Source of the DNA: Granulicella sp.
GTDB lineage: Bacteria > Acidobacteriota > Terriglobia > Terriglobales > Acidobacteriaceae
Direction of reading: 5' to 3'
Length of the DNA: 64,000 bases
Assembly (NCBI GenBank): GCA_025408425.1
Contig: JANXYX010000050.1
Coordinates: 218,622-282,621, forward strand
Under the pieces are notes generated by a model. That model worked only from the letters and a program-made list of their open reading frames with translations, searched no databases and was not told where the DNA came from. Numbering within the stretch: position 1 is the first letter of the stretch; every line of letters begins with the position of its first letter. The position numbers and the translations under genes are program-made. Of the stretch, positions 1-8,059 are shown one piece after another.

Positions 1-389
1 GCCCGCTTGGCGTATTCAAACTTGCTGCGAATATCCTCATCTTCATCCTTCGGGAAGTACACCGTCCCAACGGCAGTCAGCTTGATTCCAGCCGCCTTGT
101 ACGCCTCGACCGCCTGGGTCGTCGCCTCGGGAGTGGTCATTGGAAGATGATCTTTTACGTCCTTTGCATTCAGAGTGGTGACCTTGAGTTGCTTCAGGTA
201 TTCGATCACCTGCGCCCGAGGAAAACTCCGGAAGGTATAGCTAGCCACACCCAGCATGATCGACGGTGAGCCCGCGGACTTCTCAGGCGCTTTGGCAAAT
301 GCAGGAACAGCTACAGCTGGGAGGGAGGCCGCAGCCGCAAGCGCGGCACCGGTTCGGACAAAATCGCGACGAGAATAAGAAGTTTTCAT
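1..389 (-). CDS. Tat-exported sugar phosphate isomerase/epimerase-like protein (5' part)
   Basis: The reading frame begins with ATG at 389 and runs off the left window edge, so only about 129 N-terminal codons are visible. The N-terminus (MKTSYSRRDFVRTGAAL) is a twin-arginine signal, with RR at residues 7-8 followed by an Ala-rich hydrophobic stretch ending near AFA. The mature part begins with 'MLGVASYTFRSF' and continues with alternating strand/helix text ('EYLKQLKVTTLNAKDVKDHLP', then 'AAGIKLTAVGTVYF'), which resembles the first beta-alpha units of xylose-isomerase-like TIM barrels. The protein is probably periplasmic and acts on a sugar or sugar acid; the substrate cannot be told. The C-terminal metal site lies outside the window. 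Confidence 0.8.
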   Translation of the reverse strand, partial: MKTSYSRRDFVRTGAALAAAASLPAVAVPAFAKAPEKSAGSPSIMLGVASYTFRSFPRAQVIEYLKQLKVTTLNAKDVKDHLPMTTPEATTQAVEAYKAAGIKLTAVGTVYFPKDEDEDIRSKFEYAKR

Positions 390-586
390 ACGCGGGATGC
401 TACGCGAATCCGCAGACACCCGGCAACCCAAACTGGAAAATATCGCTGTTTCTTGGCATTCTGAAGAATTAAAGGCCTCCCGCAGGCTGGCAGATCGGCT
501 CTTTTGTTCGTACTGCGAGTTAAAGGTTTTAAATCCCCACCTCGACGCTCAGGTGCCGAGATTCGACTTAGCGGCAGCATCCAGCT

Positions 587-1084
587 TCAGGGTTGGCCTT
601 CTGTCTCCGGCTGCGACAGGTAGATCAGCACAATGCCGATCACCATGAACATTCGACCCGCCGCTTCCTGGCCGTTCCACGTCTTCGATTGCCACATCAG
701 AAACCACTCTGCGCCGACACTGAGAAACGCAATGAACCACATCAGCAGGCTGAGCGTCAGCGCAATCAGTCCGATGCGCTTGGCCGCGTTGAAGGCAGAA
801 GCGGGCGCTCGAAGATTCTTGATAAGACGAGCGACTCCCCAGAAGCAGAGGACGGTTGTGACCATCTCCCACACGATGATGGAGTCATAGAACCCATGGT
901 GAATAAGAGGACTATTAATGGCTCGCCACATTCCCGAGTTTCCGGGGAGTGTGGAATCCATCATCAGCACATGATGAACGAACTGATAATTCGAGTTGTA
1001 GTCCGTCGTATTGTTAAAGACCACCAGCAGGTAAAAGATTCCAACAGCCAATAGCAGCGTGCACTTAGAGAGACGAAGGACCAC
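587..1084 (-). CDS. DUF2165 family small integral membrane protein
   Basis: 165 residues with about four hydrophobic segments, near residues 8-25, 65-85, 103-125 and 140-157. The loop after the first segment has the family's N/D-rich pattern (FNNTTDYNSN, then FVHHVLMMDST and MWRAI). I recognise this as the DUF2165 family, whose function is unknown. It starts six bases after the stop of the cytochrome gene upstream on the same strand, so the two are probably co-transcribed. An electron-transfer or membrane-anchoring role alongside that cytochrome is only a guess. Confidence 0.75.
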   Translation of the reverse strand: MVLRLSKCTLLLAVGIFYLLVVFNNTTDYNSNYQFVHHVLMMDSTLPGNSGMWRAINSPLIHHGFYDSIIVWEMVTTVLCFWGVARLIKNLRAPASAFNAAKRIGLIALTLSLLMWFIAFLSVGAEWFLMWQSKTWNGQEAAGRMFMVIGIVLIYLSQPETEGQP

Positions 1085-1090
1085 AGGGCC

Positions 1091-1993
1091 TCACTTTCCG
1101 GAGAACGTTCTAAAGTAGGTCGTTAGCGCAGCCAACGTCGCGGCGTCATAGTGCGGATTAGCTGGCATGGTCGCCTTGCGGTCGACGCTCCGCGGATCCT
1201 GAATACTGCGCGCAAATAATACTGGGTCATCGATGGCACGTTTCGATAAGACCGCCCACGACCGGTTAGCCTTGGTCCCCCCAGCCAATCCTCTGTTGTG
1301 ACAGCGCAGGCAGTCTTCGCGGGCGATCCTATAGCCCAGCATCTCGGGCGAGTCTGCAGCAAATTTTCCCGGAGGGCTGATCGTATCGAAGACATTCTTC
1401 TGCCGCGTGAATTCAAGACCCACAACCTCCGTCGGTACCTGCGGCCTCTCCTGATACGACAGGGTATGGAACGAGGGAGCAAAATTGGCATGCGTGATGA
1501 GGTACGGCCCGGGATCTTGATTGCCAGTCTTGCGAGCCCACTCTGACGCCGTCTGCCCGTTGATCTTCAACACAAGAATGGGTTGGTGTGCGGCGATGTA
1601 GCTGGCCGGATAGGGCGCGCGATACCGATCAACACAAAGGGCATTAATCAGATCCGAATCACTGGCGATACGAATTCGGCGAGCAAGTTCGCTAAGATAA
1701 ACTCCACTGATCTCAACCCGTGGCGTCTTCATCTCAGTGAAGTTCTCATCGCTGATGACAGTAGCGGAGACCTGCGGCAGCGAGAGTAGTGCCTGATAGG
1801 TGATGAACCGATGGCTCGCCTGAGGAACGCCAGCGAGAAGGCCACTCACCTCCAGATCAGTCACGCTTTGACGACTCAGATGAAGTAGCCCGGAATCAGC
1901 GGCCACGACCTGCGCCGAGTGTGCCGCCGGAACCAGTGCGCAGCAAAGCACGGTGCACATAGCAGCCAGACCGATGATCATTTGCCGTCCCAT
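1091..1993 (-). CDS. Secreted cytochrome c with N-terminal oxidoreductase-like domain
   Basis: The start at 1993 was chosen because the protein then begins with a clear signal peptide (MGRQMIIGLAAMCTVLCCA, cleavage near AHSA); the frame is open further upstream but would run into the divergent RidA promoter. Residues of about 30-190 ('LEVSGLLAG', 'ISGVYLSEL', 'ALCVDRYRAPYP') resemble the fold of molybdopterin-oxidoreductase-like domains but lack an evident cofactor cysteine context beyond ALCVD. The C-terminal third carries one CxxCH heme motif (CLRCHNRG) and a later Met (TMPANPHYD) that could be the axial ligand. It is probably a periplasmic electron carrier or sensor. It is co-directional with the DUF2165 gene, six bases downstream. 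Confidence 0.7.
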   Translation of the reverse strand: MGRQMIIGLAAMCTVLCCALVPAAHSAQVVAADSGLLHLSRQSVTDLEVSGLLAGVPQASHRFITYQALLSLPQVSATVISDENFTEMKTPRVEISGVYLSELARRIRIASDSDLINALCVDRYRAPYPASYIAAHQPILVLKINGQTASEWARKTGNQDPGPYLITHANFAPSFHTLSYQERPQVPTEVVGLEFTRQKNVFDTISPPGKFAADSPEMLGYRIAREDCLRCHNRGLAGGTKANRSWAVLSKRAIDDPVLFARSIQDPRSVDRKATMPANPHYDAATLAALTTYFRTFSGK

Positions 1994-2072
1994 GCCCCAT
2001 GCTAAATACAATCCTGCAAATGCAAAAGAGAAATGGTTTGATCTCGCTGCGATCGTGTTAGAGTACCGCCAC

Positions 2073-2528
2073 ATGGAAAAAGAAAACCGAATAATTGAGG
2101 CCGGCTTCACCCTGCCCGCCCCACCGACAGCCGGAGGAAACTATCTGTCGGCGAAACGCGTTGGCCAGATGCTCTACCTTGCCGGCGTAATATCAACGGA
2201 CGATCAAGGTGTGATGACGGGCACAGTAGGTATCGAAAGAACCATCGATGAAGGCTACGCGGCAGCCAGGGCCTGTGCGCTGACACAACTTGCCGTCATC
2301 AAGCGCGAGGCAGGGTCGCTCGACGCGGTGGAGAGCATCGTCACAGTCAACGGCTATGTAAACGCTGTGCCTGGCTTCCCAGACTCGCCCAAGGTCATCA
2401 ATGGAGCATCGGATCTACTCATCACAGTCTTTGGCGAGGCAGGACGCCACGTTCGTGCCGCAGTAGGGGTAAGTGCATTGCCTCGCAATGCCATCGTCGA
2501 ACTACAGATGACCGTGTTATTACGTTGA
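2073..2528 (+). CDS. RidA/YjgF family protein
   Basis: About 151 residues from ATG 2073 (MEKENRIIEAGFTLP). Features of the Rid superfamily, subgroup cd02199-like, include 'GQMLYLAGVISTD', 'AARACALTQLAVIK', 'IVTVNGYVNA' and the terminal 'VRAAVGVSALPRNAIVELQM', where the Arg/Glu pair of the active pocket normally lies. RidA hydrolyses reactive enamine/imine intermediates to ketones and ammonia. Related Rid proteins are often encoded beside amino- and pyrimidine-catabolic enzymes, such as RutC in the Rut pathway. It opens a three-gene plus-strand unit with the formamidase-like and HpxZ-like genes, 25 bases upstream of the next start. This supports a cluster that releases reactive nitrogen intermediates. 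Confidence 0.8.
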   Translation: MEKENRIIEAGFTLPAPPTAGGNYLSAKRVGQMLYLAGVISTDDQGVMTGTVGIERTIDEGYAAARACALTQLAVIKREAGSLDAVESIVTVNGYVNAVPGFPDSPKVINGASDLLITVFGEAGRHVRAAVGVSALPRNAIVELQMTVLLR

Positions 2529-2553
2529 ACCGCTAAAACAGGAGAGTCGAACC

Positions 2554-3489
2554 ATGGCAGAGCACATGCTGAGTGCAGCCCCTACGCACTCGCGCTGGAA
2601 CAATCAGCTGCGACCACGCCTCGTCATCCAGTCGGGCGACGTCGTGCACATGGAGTGCATCGACTCCAGCGGAGGGCAGGTGAAGCCCGGCATGACGGTA
2701 GCCGAATTTATCGAGATCGATCGCAACCTTATCCACGCGCTGACCGGGCCCGTAGCCGTGGAGCATGCCGAACCCGGCGACGTGCTTGAAGTACAAGTAT
2801 TGTCGGTAGAGCATATTGGATGGGGATGGACGAGCGTAATCCCAGGTCTGGGGTTTCTCGATGAGCGCTTCAAGGAACCCTATCTGTTCCACTGGCAGCT
2901 CGATGGCAGTGTAAGCCGCTCGCTTGCTCCTGCGACGGTACCGCTGCGGCCATTCTGCGGCGTGATGGGCGTTGCGCAGTCCGAATCAGGCGAGTTCCGG
3001 ACGCGGCCACCAGGAATCTTCGGCGGAAATATGGATGTTCGCGAGCTCAGCACCGGAGCAACGCTCTATCTGTCGGTGCAGTGTGCCGGAGCCTTATTCT
3101 CCGCCGGCGATGCGCACGCGGCGCAGGGCGACGGAGAGGTTTGCATCAACGGAATTGAGTGTCCCGCGCAGGCATCGCTCCGCTTCCAACTTCATAAGTC
3201 CAGAAGCCTTGCTGGGCCCATCGTTGAGGCTGGACCGCACGCAAATGTGCAGGACAGCGGCGCATGGCTAGTCGTTGAATCTGCTGAGGACGCGCTGATC
3301 GCAGCTCGTGGCGCGACCTCCCGCATGATAGATCTTCTCGTAAAACTCTGGGGCTTCGAGCCGGTTCAGGCCTATCTGCTGTGCAGCGTTGCGATGAACC
3401 TGAAGCTTAGCCAGGTGGTGAACCGACCTATGACCACGGTGACCGCTTCCATCGCAAAACATATTCTTCCGGATCGAAGACTTTTCTAA
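2554..3489 (+). CDS. Acetamidase/formamidase family amidohydrolase
   Basis: 311 residues, the normal length for the FmdA/AmdA family, preceded by AGGAGAG about seven bases before ATG 2554. The family framework is visible: 'ARLRPRLVIQSGDVV'-like N-terminus with 'DSSGGQVKPGM', the central 'GPVAVEHAEPGDVLEVQVL', 'RPFCGVMGVAQSE' and 'GGNMDVRELSTGATLYLSV', and 'GDAHAAQGDGEVCINGIE', which holds the conserved metal/active-site His and Asp. Such enzymes hydrolyse formamide or short amides to the acid and ammonia in the cytosol. Here formamide or a related amide may be released by an earlier step of the cluster. The natural substrate is not known. Confidence 0.85.
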   Translation: MAEHMLSAAPTHSRWNNQLRPRLVIQSGDVVHMECIDSSGGQVKPGMTVAEFIEIDRNLIHALTGPVAVEHAEPGDVLEVQVLSVEHIGWGWTSVIPGLGFLDERFKEPYLFHWQLDGSVSRSLAPATVPLRPFCGVMGVAQSESGEFRTRPPGIFGGNMDVRELSTGATLYLSVQCAGALFSAGDAHAAQGDGEVCINGIECPAQASLRFQLHKSRSLAGPIVEAGPHANVQDSGAWLVVESAEDALIAARGATSRMIDLLVKLWGFEPVQAYLLCSVAMNLKLSQVVNRPMTTVTASIAKHILPDRRLF

Positions 3490-3505
3490 CGAGGCGACAC
3501 AGACC

Positions 3506-3886
3506 ATGGTGATCAACAATGCTGCAACGGTTGCTGAGCTGCAAGAGTTATATCCGAGGTACGAGCAGGCACTGGTTACCAATGATGTTGAGATGCTGAC
3601 CGCGATGTTCTGGGCGTCGCCCTCCGTCATGCGCTTCGGAGTGACTGAAAACCTGTACGGAATCGAGGAACTGGAAGCCTTCCGCAAGGCTCGGCCTGCA
3701 ACGAATCTTGCTCGGAAAGTGTTGCGTCTCGACGTTGTAACTTTCGGGCACGACTTCGGTAGTGTGACGCTCGAGTTTGAACGCGAAGCAAATGGAAAGA
3801 TCACACGGGGGCGCCAAAGCCAGACGTGGGTTCGCCTTCCAGAAGGCTGGAGAATCGTCGCCGCCCATGTCTCACTGCTGCCGTAG
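3506..3886 (+). CDS. HpxZ/AtzH-like protein (DUF3225, SnoaL-like fold)
   Basis: 126 residues matching the compact NTF2-like HpxZ/AtzH family: 'LYPRYEQALVTNDVEMLTAMFW', 'MRFGVTENLYGIEELEAFRKAR', and the C-terminal 'ITRGRQSQTWVRLPEGWRIVAAHVSL'. In Klebsiella the relatives belong to oxalurate catabolism, and AtzH belongs to cyanuric acid degradation, where it is reported to hydrolyse 1,3-dicarboxyurea with decarboxylation. It follows the formamidase by 16 bases and converges on the DUF3891 gene with only two bases between stops. In the hpx and atz systems the partner is an amidase-signature enzyme, and one is present at 10899-12206. This is the strongest hint that the cluster handles a ureide-like compound. 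Confidence 0.8.
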   Translation: MVINNAATVAELQELYPRYEQALVTNDVEMLTAMFWASPSVMRFGVTENLYGIEELEAFRKARPATNLARKVLRLDVVTFGHDFGSVTLEFEREANGKITRGRQSQTWVRLPEGWRIVAAHVSLLP

Positions 3887-3888
3887 CA

Positions 3889-4710
3889 TCACTTCGTAAT
3901 CGTGATCCGTAAAGTATGAATAGGCGTGGCATGGAATAGTTCCTGCAGTTGTGCTGCCGACTCAAAGCGCTTCCCTTCCACGTGTCGTGCGGGAAGTTGG
4001 AACGTCAACTCCGATTCAGAGAATGGATAGGGAGTCAGCCTGAAGTGGCGCTCTCCGAGACTTTCAACTTCTATTTCACGATGTTCACCGCTAACCAAAG
4101 AAAGCGGATGCAACAGCGACGCCGTCTGGCGGTAGTCCACACAAGACAACAGGGATAGATTATCGGTAGCCTGCAGCAGCTTGAAGTGGTCTTGTATTCG
4201 CGGCCATGAGACCTCCTCCGCGGCATAACTTCTATCCAGCACTATCCGCGAGTGGAGATCCTGCTGCAGGAGACGCTGCCGCTCCAGAAACGCATCCAAC
4301 AATGGAAGCTGCGCCGGTGCAATCGTGGAGCGGTCCGCGCGCTCAGTCAGCAGATTGTATGTGTGCAGTGAGACCAACAGTGCTGCGTAGGGGTCAGCCT
4401 CGGCCACAACAGAGACCGCACGCTCGCGAACCGCGAGATAGTCCGCAAGATCTATCTCTTCGAAAGCAGAATATTTTCCGACCAGCTCAATCGAAAATGC
4501 GGAAGGCAAGCCCTGCCGGGTAATCTGTGGCTGCGCGTCGCGTGCAGCCCACCCATCGTCGTGCGTCGCAATGCCAAGGAGTACTTGGCGGCGCGGTTCG
4601 GGCGAAGCGAATTCTTCGTTGCCCCACTTTTCTGCGAACGCTCCAGCAAGCCGGGCATGATCGGGATGCGTCACGAGCCACCAGCCGGATTCAGATTCAA
4701 GACGCAACAT
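3889..4710 (-). CDS. DUF3891 family protein
   Basis: 273 residues with the family's hallmark start 'WWLVTHPDHARLAGAFAEKWGN' followed by 'VLLGIATHDDGW', and later 'LLVSLHTYNLL' and 'DNLSLLSCVDY'. The spaced His/Asp residues (THPDHA, ATHDDGW, SLHTY) suggest a metal-binding HD-domain-like fold, but this is inference and the family has no established function. It is the last gene of the seven-gene minus-strand operon, ten bases after the permease stop, with AGGGG before its ATG. Its tight linkage to the importer and hydrolases suggests a catabolic or sensing role in the same pathway. Confidence 0.75.
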   Translation of the reverse strand: MLRLESESGWWLVTHPDHARLAGAFAEKWGNEEFASPEPRRQVLLGIATHDDGWAARDAQPQITRQGLPSAFSIELVGKYSAFEEIDLADYLAVRERAVSVVAEADPYAALLVSLHTYNLLTERADRSTIAPAQLPLLDAFLERQRLLQQDLHSRIVLDRSYAAEEVSWPRIQDHFKLLQATDNLSLLSCVDYRQTASLLHPLSLVSGEHREIEVESLGERHFRLTPYPFSESELTFQLPARHVEGKRFESAAQLQELFHATPIHTLRITITK

Positions 4711-4720
4711 GCGTTAGCCC

Positions 4721-5512
4721 CTACTGAGTCTCGGTCTTACGAGCGGACTCATGCCAGTTATGAAGAAAGTAATACTCCAGGAACATCACGATGAAGAAGA
4801 AAAGGAAGCCGAGAATCGTTGCAGCAAAGACCAGCGCGAAGAGATAGTCCGTCTGAAGTTGAGCGAGCGCGTAGGTAATCGAGTAACCAAGCCCGCCCTG
4901 ACCGACAGAACTGGAGCCTGCAAATAACTCACCGGTAATCGCTCCAATCACTGAGATTCCACTTGCAATACGAACGCCGGTAAATATCGCTGGCAGCGCA
5001 TGGGGCAGGCGCAGCTTCCATAAAATCTGCGCCGCTGACGCATTCTGCATGATGAACAGATTGACCATATTCTCGTCGACGCTGATCAGTCCTTGCGTTG
5101 TATTCGCAATGATCGGCGCAAGGCAAATGATGAAGGTGATTAGAGTAACGGCGAAAAGTCCGGCACCGACCCACATAATAATCAGCGGCGCGACGGCAAC
5201 GATTGGGACGGTCTGCAGCAGGATGGTGTAGGGCAAGAACATCCGGCGCAACCAGTGGGACTGCGCAAAGATGAGTGCAACCACCACGCCGACCGCGATG
5301 CTCGCAAGTAATCCTCCCGCAGCAGCGGCAGCCGTAATAAGAAATGACCCGACCAGCGAGGGAAAGCGACTGACAACTGTTTGACCAACAGCGATTGGCG
5401 AGGGCAGCATGAAGGTCGGAATGTGAAGCACCCATATCAACGCCTGCCATAGCAGCAGTAGCCCAACCAGCACTCCGGAAGCATTCAGCGCGGTAAGCAT
5501 CCTGCTCTTCAT
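4721..5512 (-). CDS. ABC transporter permease (SsuC/TauC/ThiX type)
   Basis: 263 residues, about six membrane segments, with the ABC-2 EAA-like coupling loop around 'AQILWKLRLPHALPAIFTGVRIASGISVIGAITGE', near residues 160-195. This belongs to the BPD_transp_1 permeases that work with NMT1/THI5- or SsuA-type binding proteins. The ATG overlaps the ATPase stop by four bases (5509-5512), indicating translational coupling. The matching substrate-binding lipoprotein is not in this operon but at 12238-13233 on the other strand. The transported compound is probably the substrate of the surrounding amidohydrolases. Confidence 0.9.
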   Translation of the reverse strand: MKSRMLTALNASGVLVGLLLLWQALIWVLHIPTFMLPSPIAVGQTVVSRFPSLVGSFLITAAAAAGGLLASIAVGVVVALIFAQSHWLRRMFLPYTILLQTVPIVAVAPLIIMWVGAGLFAVTLITFIICLAPIIANTTQGLISVDENMVNLFIMQNASAAQILWKLRLPHALPAIFTGVRIASGISVIGAITGELFAGSSSVGQGGLGYSITYALAQLQTDYLFALVFAATILGFLFFFIVMFLEYYFLHNWHESARKTETQ

Positions 5513-6327
5513 AGGCTGTGGACCCCGCGCAAAGTCTTGCTTACCTGTGCGACGAGATCCTCATAAGCCGGTTGCATGCGGGTCTCTGCAGTTCTCGGAT
5601 AAGGTAGATCGATTGGGATCTCATACGCAATGCGCCCGGGATGGGGTGCCATCACCAGCACGCGTGAAGATAAAAATACGGCCTCTGATACCGAATGAGT
5701 TACAAATATGGCTGTCCACTTCTGCTCGTTCTGCAGGCGCAAAAGCTCTTCGTTGAGCCGGTCGCGGGAGATCTCGTCCAGGGCGGCAAAAGGCTCGTCC
5801 ATCAGCAGGACGCGGGGGCGGGTGGACAACGCGCGAGCAATGGATACCCGCATCTTCATGCCACCGGAGAGTTCGCGCGGATAAGACTTCGCGGCCGCAG
5901 CCAACCCCACCAGCTCCAATAGTGATGCCACCTTCTCTTCGCGACGAAATCTGGCGGTCCGCTCCAGTTCCAGCCTCAACCCTACATTCTCCGCCACTGT
6001 ACGCCAGGGTAGTAGCGTCGCATCCTGAAAGATGAACGAGACGATCTCGCGCGCGTTGGCCGGGGTCATGCCATCTATGGAGAGCTTACCTGCGCCAGCA
6101 GGTGTGAGGCCGGCTACGAGCTTGAGCATGGTCGATTTACCGCAGCCAGAAGGCCCAATCAGACTCACGAACTCACCTCTGCCAATGGCAAGATCGATGT
6201 TCTGAAGTATTGGAATCGCCGCCGTATTCGAGCCTCCGGCGTACGTCTTGGAGATTCCCTCGAACGCAATGTATGGCTGCTCATTTGGCGCTTGGGGCGT
6301 GTACGAGTTGGTCGGTCCAAGGCTCAT
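5509..6327 (-). CDS. ABC transporter ATP-binding protein (SsuB/TauB/ThiZ type)
   Basis: 272 residues with the full nucleotide-binding set: Walker A GPSGCGKST (residues 58-66), Q-loop Gln near 101, signature LSGGM (153-157), Walker B VLLMDEP (172-178) and a switch His in 'FVTHSVSEA'. The 'FQDATLLPWRTVAENV' text is typical of the nitrate/sulfonate/taurine/pyrimidine-precursor importers. It lies seven bases downstream of the CocE-like gene and overlaps the permease start, so all are in one operon. It powers import of the cluster's unknown substrate. Confidence 0.92.
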   Translation of the reverse strand: MSLGPTNSYTPQAPNEQPYIAFEGISKTYAGGSNTAAIPILQNIDLAIGRGEFVSLIGPSGCGKSTMLKLVAGLTPAGAGKLSIDGMTPANAREIVSFIFQDATLLPWRTVAENVGLRLELERTARFRREEKVASLLELVGLAAAAKSYPRELSGGMKMRVSIARALSTRPRVLLMDEPFAALDEISRDRLNEELLRLQNEQKWTAIFVTHSVSEAVFLSSRVLVMAPHPGRIAYEIPIDLPYPRTAETRMQPAYEDLVAQVSKTLRGVHSL

Positions 6328-6334
6328 AGTTGGC

Positions 6335-8059
6335 TCACCGGCAAAGTGGAAGTCGTAGACAGGATGGATTGGAGGAATCGTGTAAGACTGCGTGCGTGGA
6401 TCGCTGCCAGGTCCAGGGGTCTGCCAGTCCGGCGGCTACCTCGCTGGAGGAATTGCGGTCATAGAGAGGAAATGCGCTACCCGCAATCTCCAGGCGCAGT
6501 CGATCTCCTTTTGCGAAGACACACGAAGTCGGCTCAAGAGTGAATTGCCATTGATGAACTTCATCCGCTGTATAGCCGGATTCACGAAACAGGTAGGTCG
6601 AACGCGCGATGCCAATGCAGAGAAACTCCGCGCGACCATCTGGAGTAACGCGAACCAGCTTGCCGGTAAAGTCAGCATTGCCTGCGGAGGTGGCGCAGTA
6701 GAGCGTCAACTGAGGTGAGCCGAAGACGTGAAGCTGCTCAGTCAGTGGGGCACTGGTGTAGACCAGTATGTTGTTTCCCTGCTCCAGCGTGGCTTGGTCA
6801 AAAGGCCCGCCCAGCGCGGTTCCGCCACCCGGAGCCAGCACGGGAACTTCGGGATCGTAGACGAAGTGATCCATGGGCTGAGCCGCACCTGGCGGCGCTG
6901 AATTCAACGAACCATCACCTTTGGACGAGTTCGCGCGACCTAAGCTTGCGAGGTACAGCGTCGCAAACTCGTCCGCTTTCACCTTGGTTGACGAGAACCA
7001 GCGACTCTCAGACTGGGCAACATGTCCCAGCGCGAAATGACGGATTCGAGGCTCGCTGGAAAACTCCCCTGAATCCTTGAGCCAGTGATTGAACCAGCGC
7101 ATCAGCAGAGCGTCAGTATCGAGCGCTGCATCCGGGCCCAAATTGCCCTCGCCGATCCGTGCCCCCCACGGAATATGCTGCCATGGCCCAGCGACCAGGT
7201 ACTGATTGTCGCGAGCAAAGCTGGTGGCAGCTTGTTCTGCGAGAGCGAGAAAGCCTTCGTAGCTCCCCTGAAGATACAAGTCATACCACCCGGAGACATG
7301 CAACGCAGGAATGGCAATGCGATCCAGTGAGGTGCTGACATCCAGATCTGACCAGAACTCGCCCGGCTCCGTATGCTCCAGCCAATCCTTCACATAGGTT
7401 GGAAGCCCCGCAGACTGGAGCGCAGGAAGCTTCGCGTAGGGCGCAAACTGCGGCTGAGTGCGGACACTGGACCATGCAGCCTCCAGCCTGTCGCTCGCCT
7501 CACGCAAATTCAGTCGCCGCGCATCGAAACGCAGCATCTGTAAGCCCCACCCTAACGCCGAGGCCAGTCGCAGCGCGCCTTGATGATAAAACCATCCCTC
7601 ATATAAGTCGCACGCTGCCATTGCAGGTGCGATACAGAGAAGGCCCTCCGGCTGTTCGGCAGCAGCCAACAACTGCGTCGCACCCTGGTACGAGAAGCCG
7701 TACATGCCAATCCTGCCATTACACTCTGGTCTGTTACGCAGCCATTGAATCGTCTCGGCTCCGTCTTTTCGTTCGTGACGAAATGGATAGAATTCGCCTT
7801 CAGAATCACCGCGGCCACGGACATCCTGTATCACCACGTTGTAGCCATGACGCGCGAACCAGACAGGGTGCGCGTAGACGACCGTAGATGCAATATCGCG
7901 CCCATAGGGTTGACGCATCAACAACGTAGGCTGCGCCTTTGCATCGGAATCAGGCGGGTAGTAGTGGTCGGAGTAGAGCGTGCAACCATCAGACATACGG
8001 CACGGCACCTTGCGTTCGAGACGCACGCCAGAGCCGCAGTCAATAAGCTCACTCGTCAT
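6335..8059 (-). CDS. CocE/NonD family hydrolase (S15-type alpha/beta hydrolase)
   Basis: 574 residues, the usual length for two-domain CocE/glutaryl-7-ACA acylase proteins. The alpha/beta-hydrolase half has 'RQPYGRDI', 'VIQDVRGRGDSEGEF' (oxyanion region) and nucleophile Ser123 in GMYGFSYQG. The C-terminal jelly-roll half shows 'VYTSAPLTEQLHVFGSPQLTL' and 'RLRLEIAGSAFPLYDRN'. Characterised relatives cleave esters or amides, such as cocaine and N-acyl beta-lactams. No signal peptide is seen, so it probably acts in the cytosol. Its start overlaps the creatininase-family stop (TGATG), placing it in the operon with the importer. It may open an acylated or cyclic amide substrate; this is inference. 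Confidence 0.85.
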   Translation of the reverse strand: MTSELIDCGSGVRLERKVPCRMSDGCTLYSDHYYPPDSDAKAQPTLLMRQPYGRDIASTVVYAHPVWFARHGYNVVIQDVRGRGDSEGEFYPFRHERKDGAETIQWLRNRPECNGRIGMYGFSYQGATQLLAAAEQPEGLLCIAPAMAACDLYEGWFYHQGALRLASALGWGLQMLRFDARRLNLREASDRLEAAWSSVRTQPQFAPYAKLPALQSAGLPTYVKDWLEHTEPGEFWSDLDVSTSLDRIAIPALHVSGWYDLYLQGSYEGFLALAEQAATSFARDNQYLVAGPWQHIPWGARIGEGNLGPDAALDTDALLMRWFNHWLKDSGEFSSEPRIRHFALGHVAQSESRWFSSTKVKADEFATLYLASLGRANSSKGDGSLNSAPPGAAQPMDHFVYDPEVPVLAPGGGTALGGPFDQATLEQGNNILVYTSAPLTEQLHVFGSPQLTLYCATSAGNADFTGKLVRVTPDGRAEFLCIGIARSTYLFRESGYTADEVHQWQFTLEPTSCVFAKGDRLRLEIAGSAFPLYDRNSSSEVAAGLADPWTWQRSTHAVLHDSSNPSCLRLPLCR

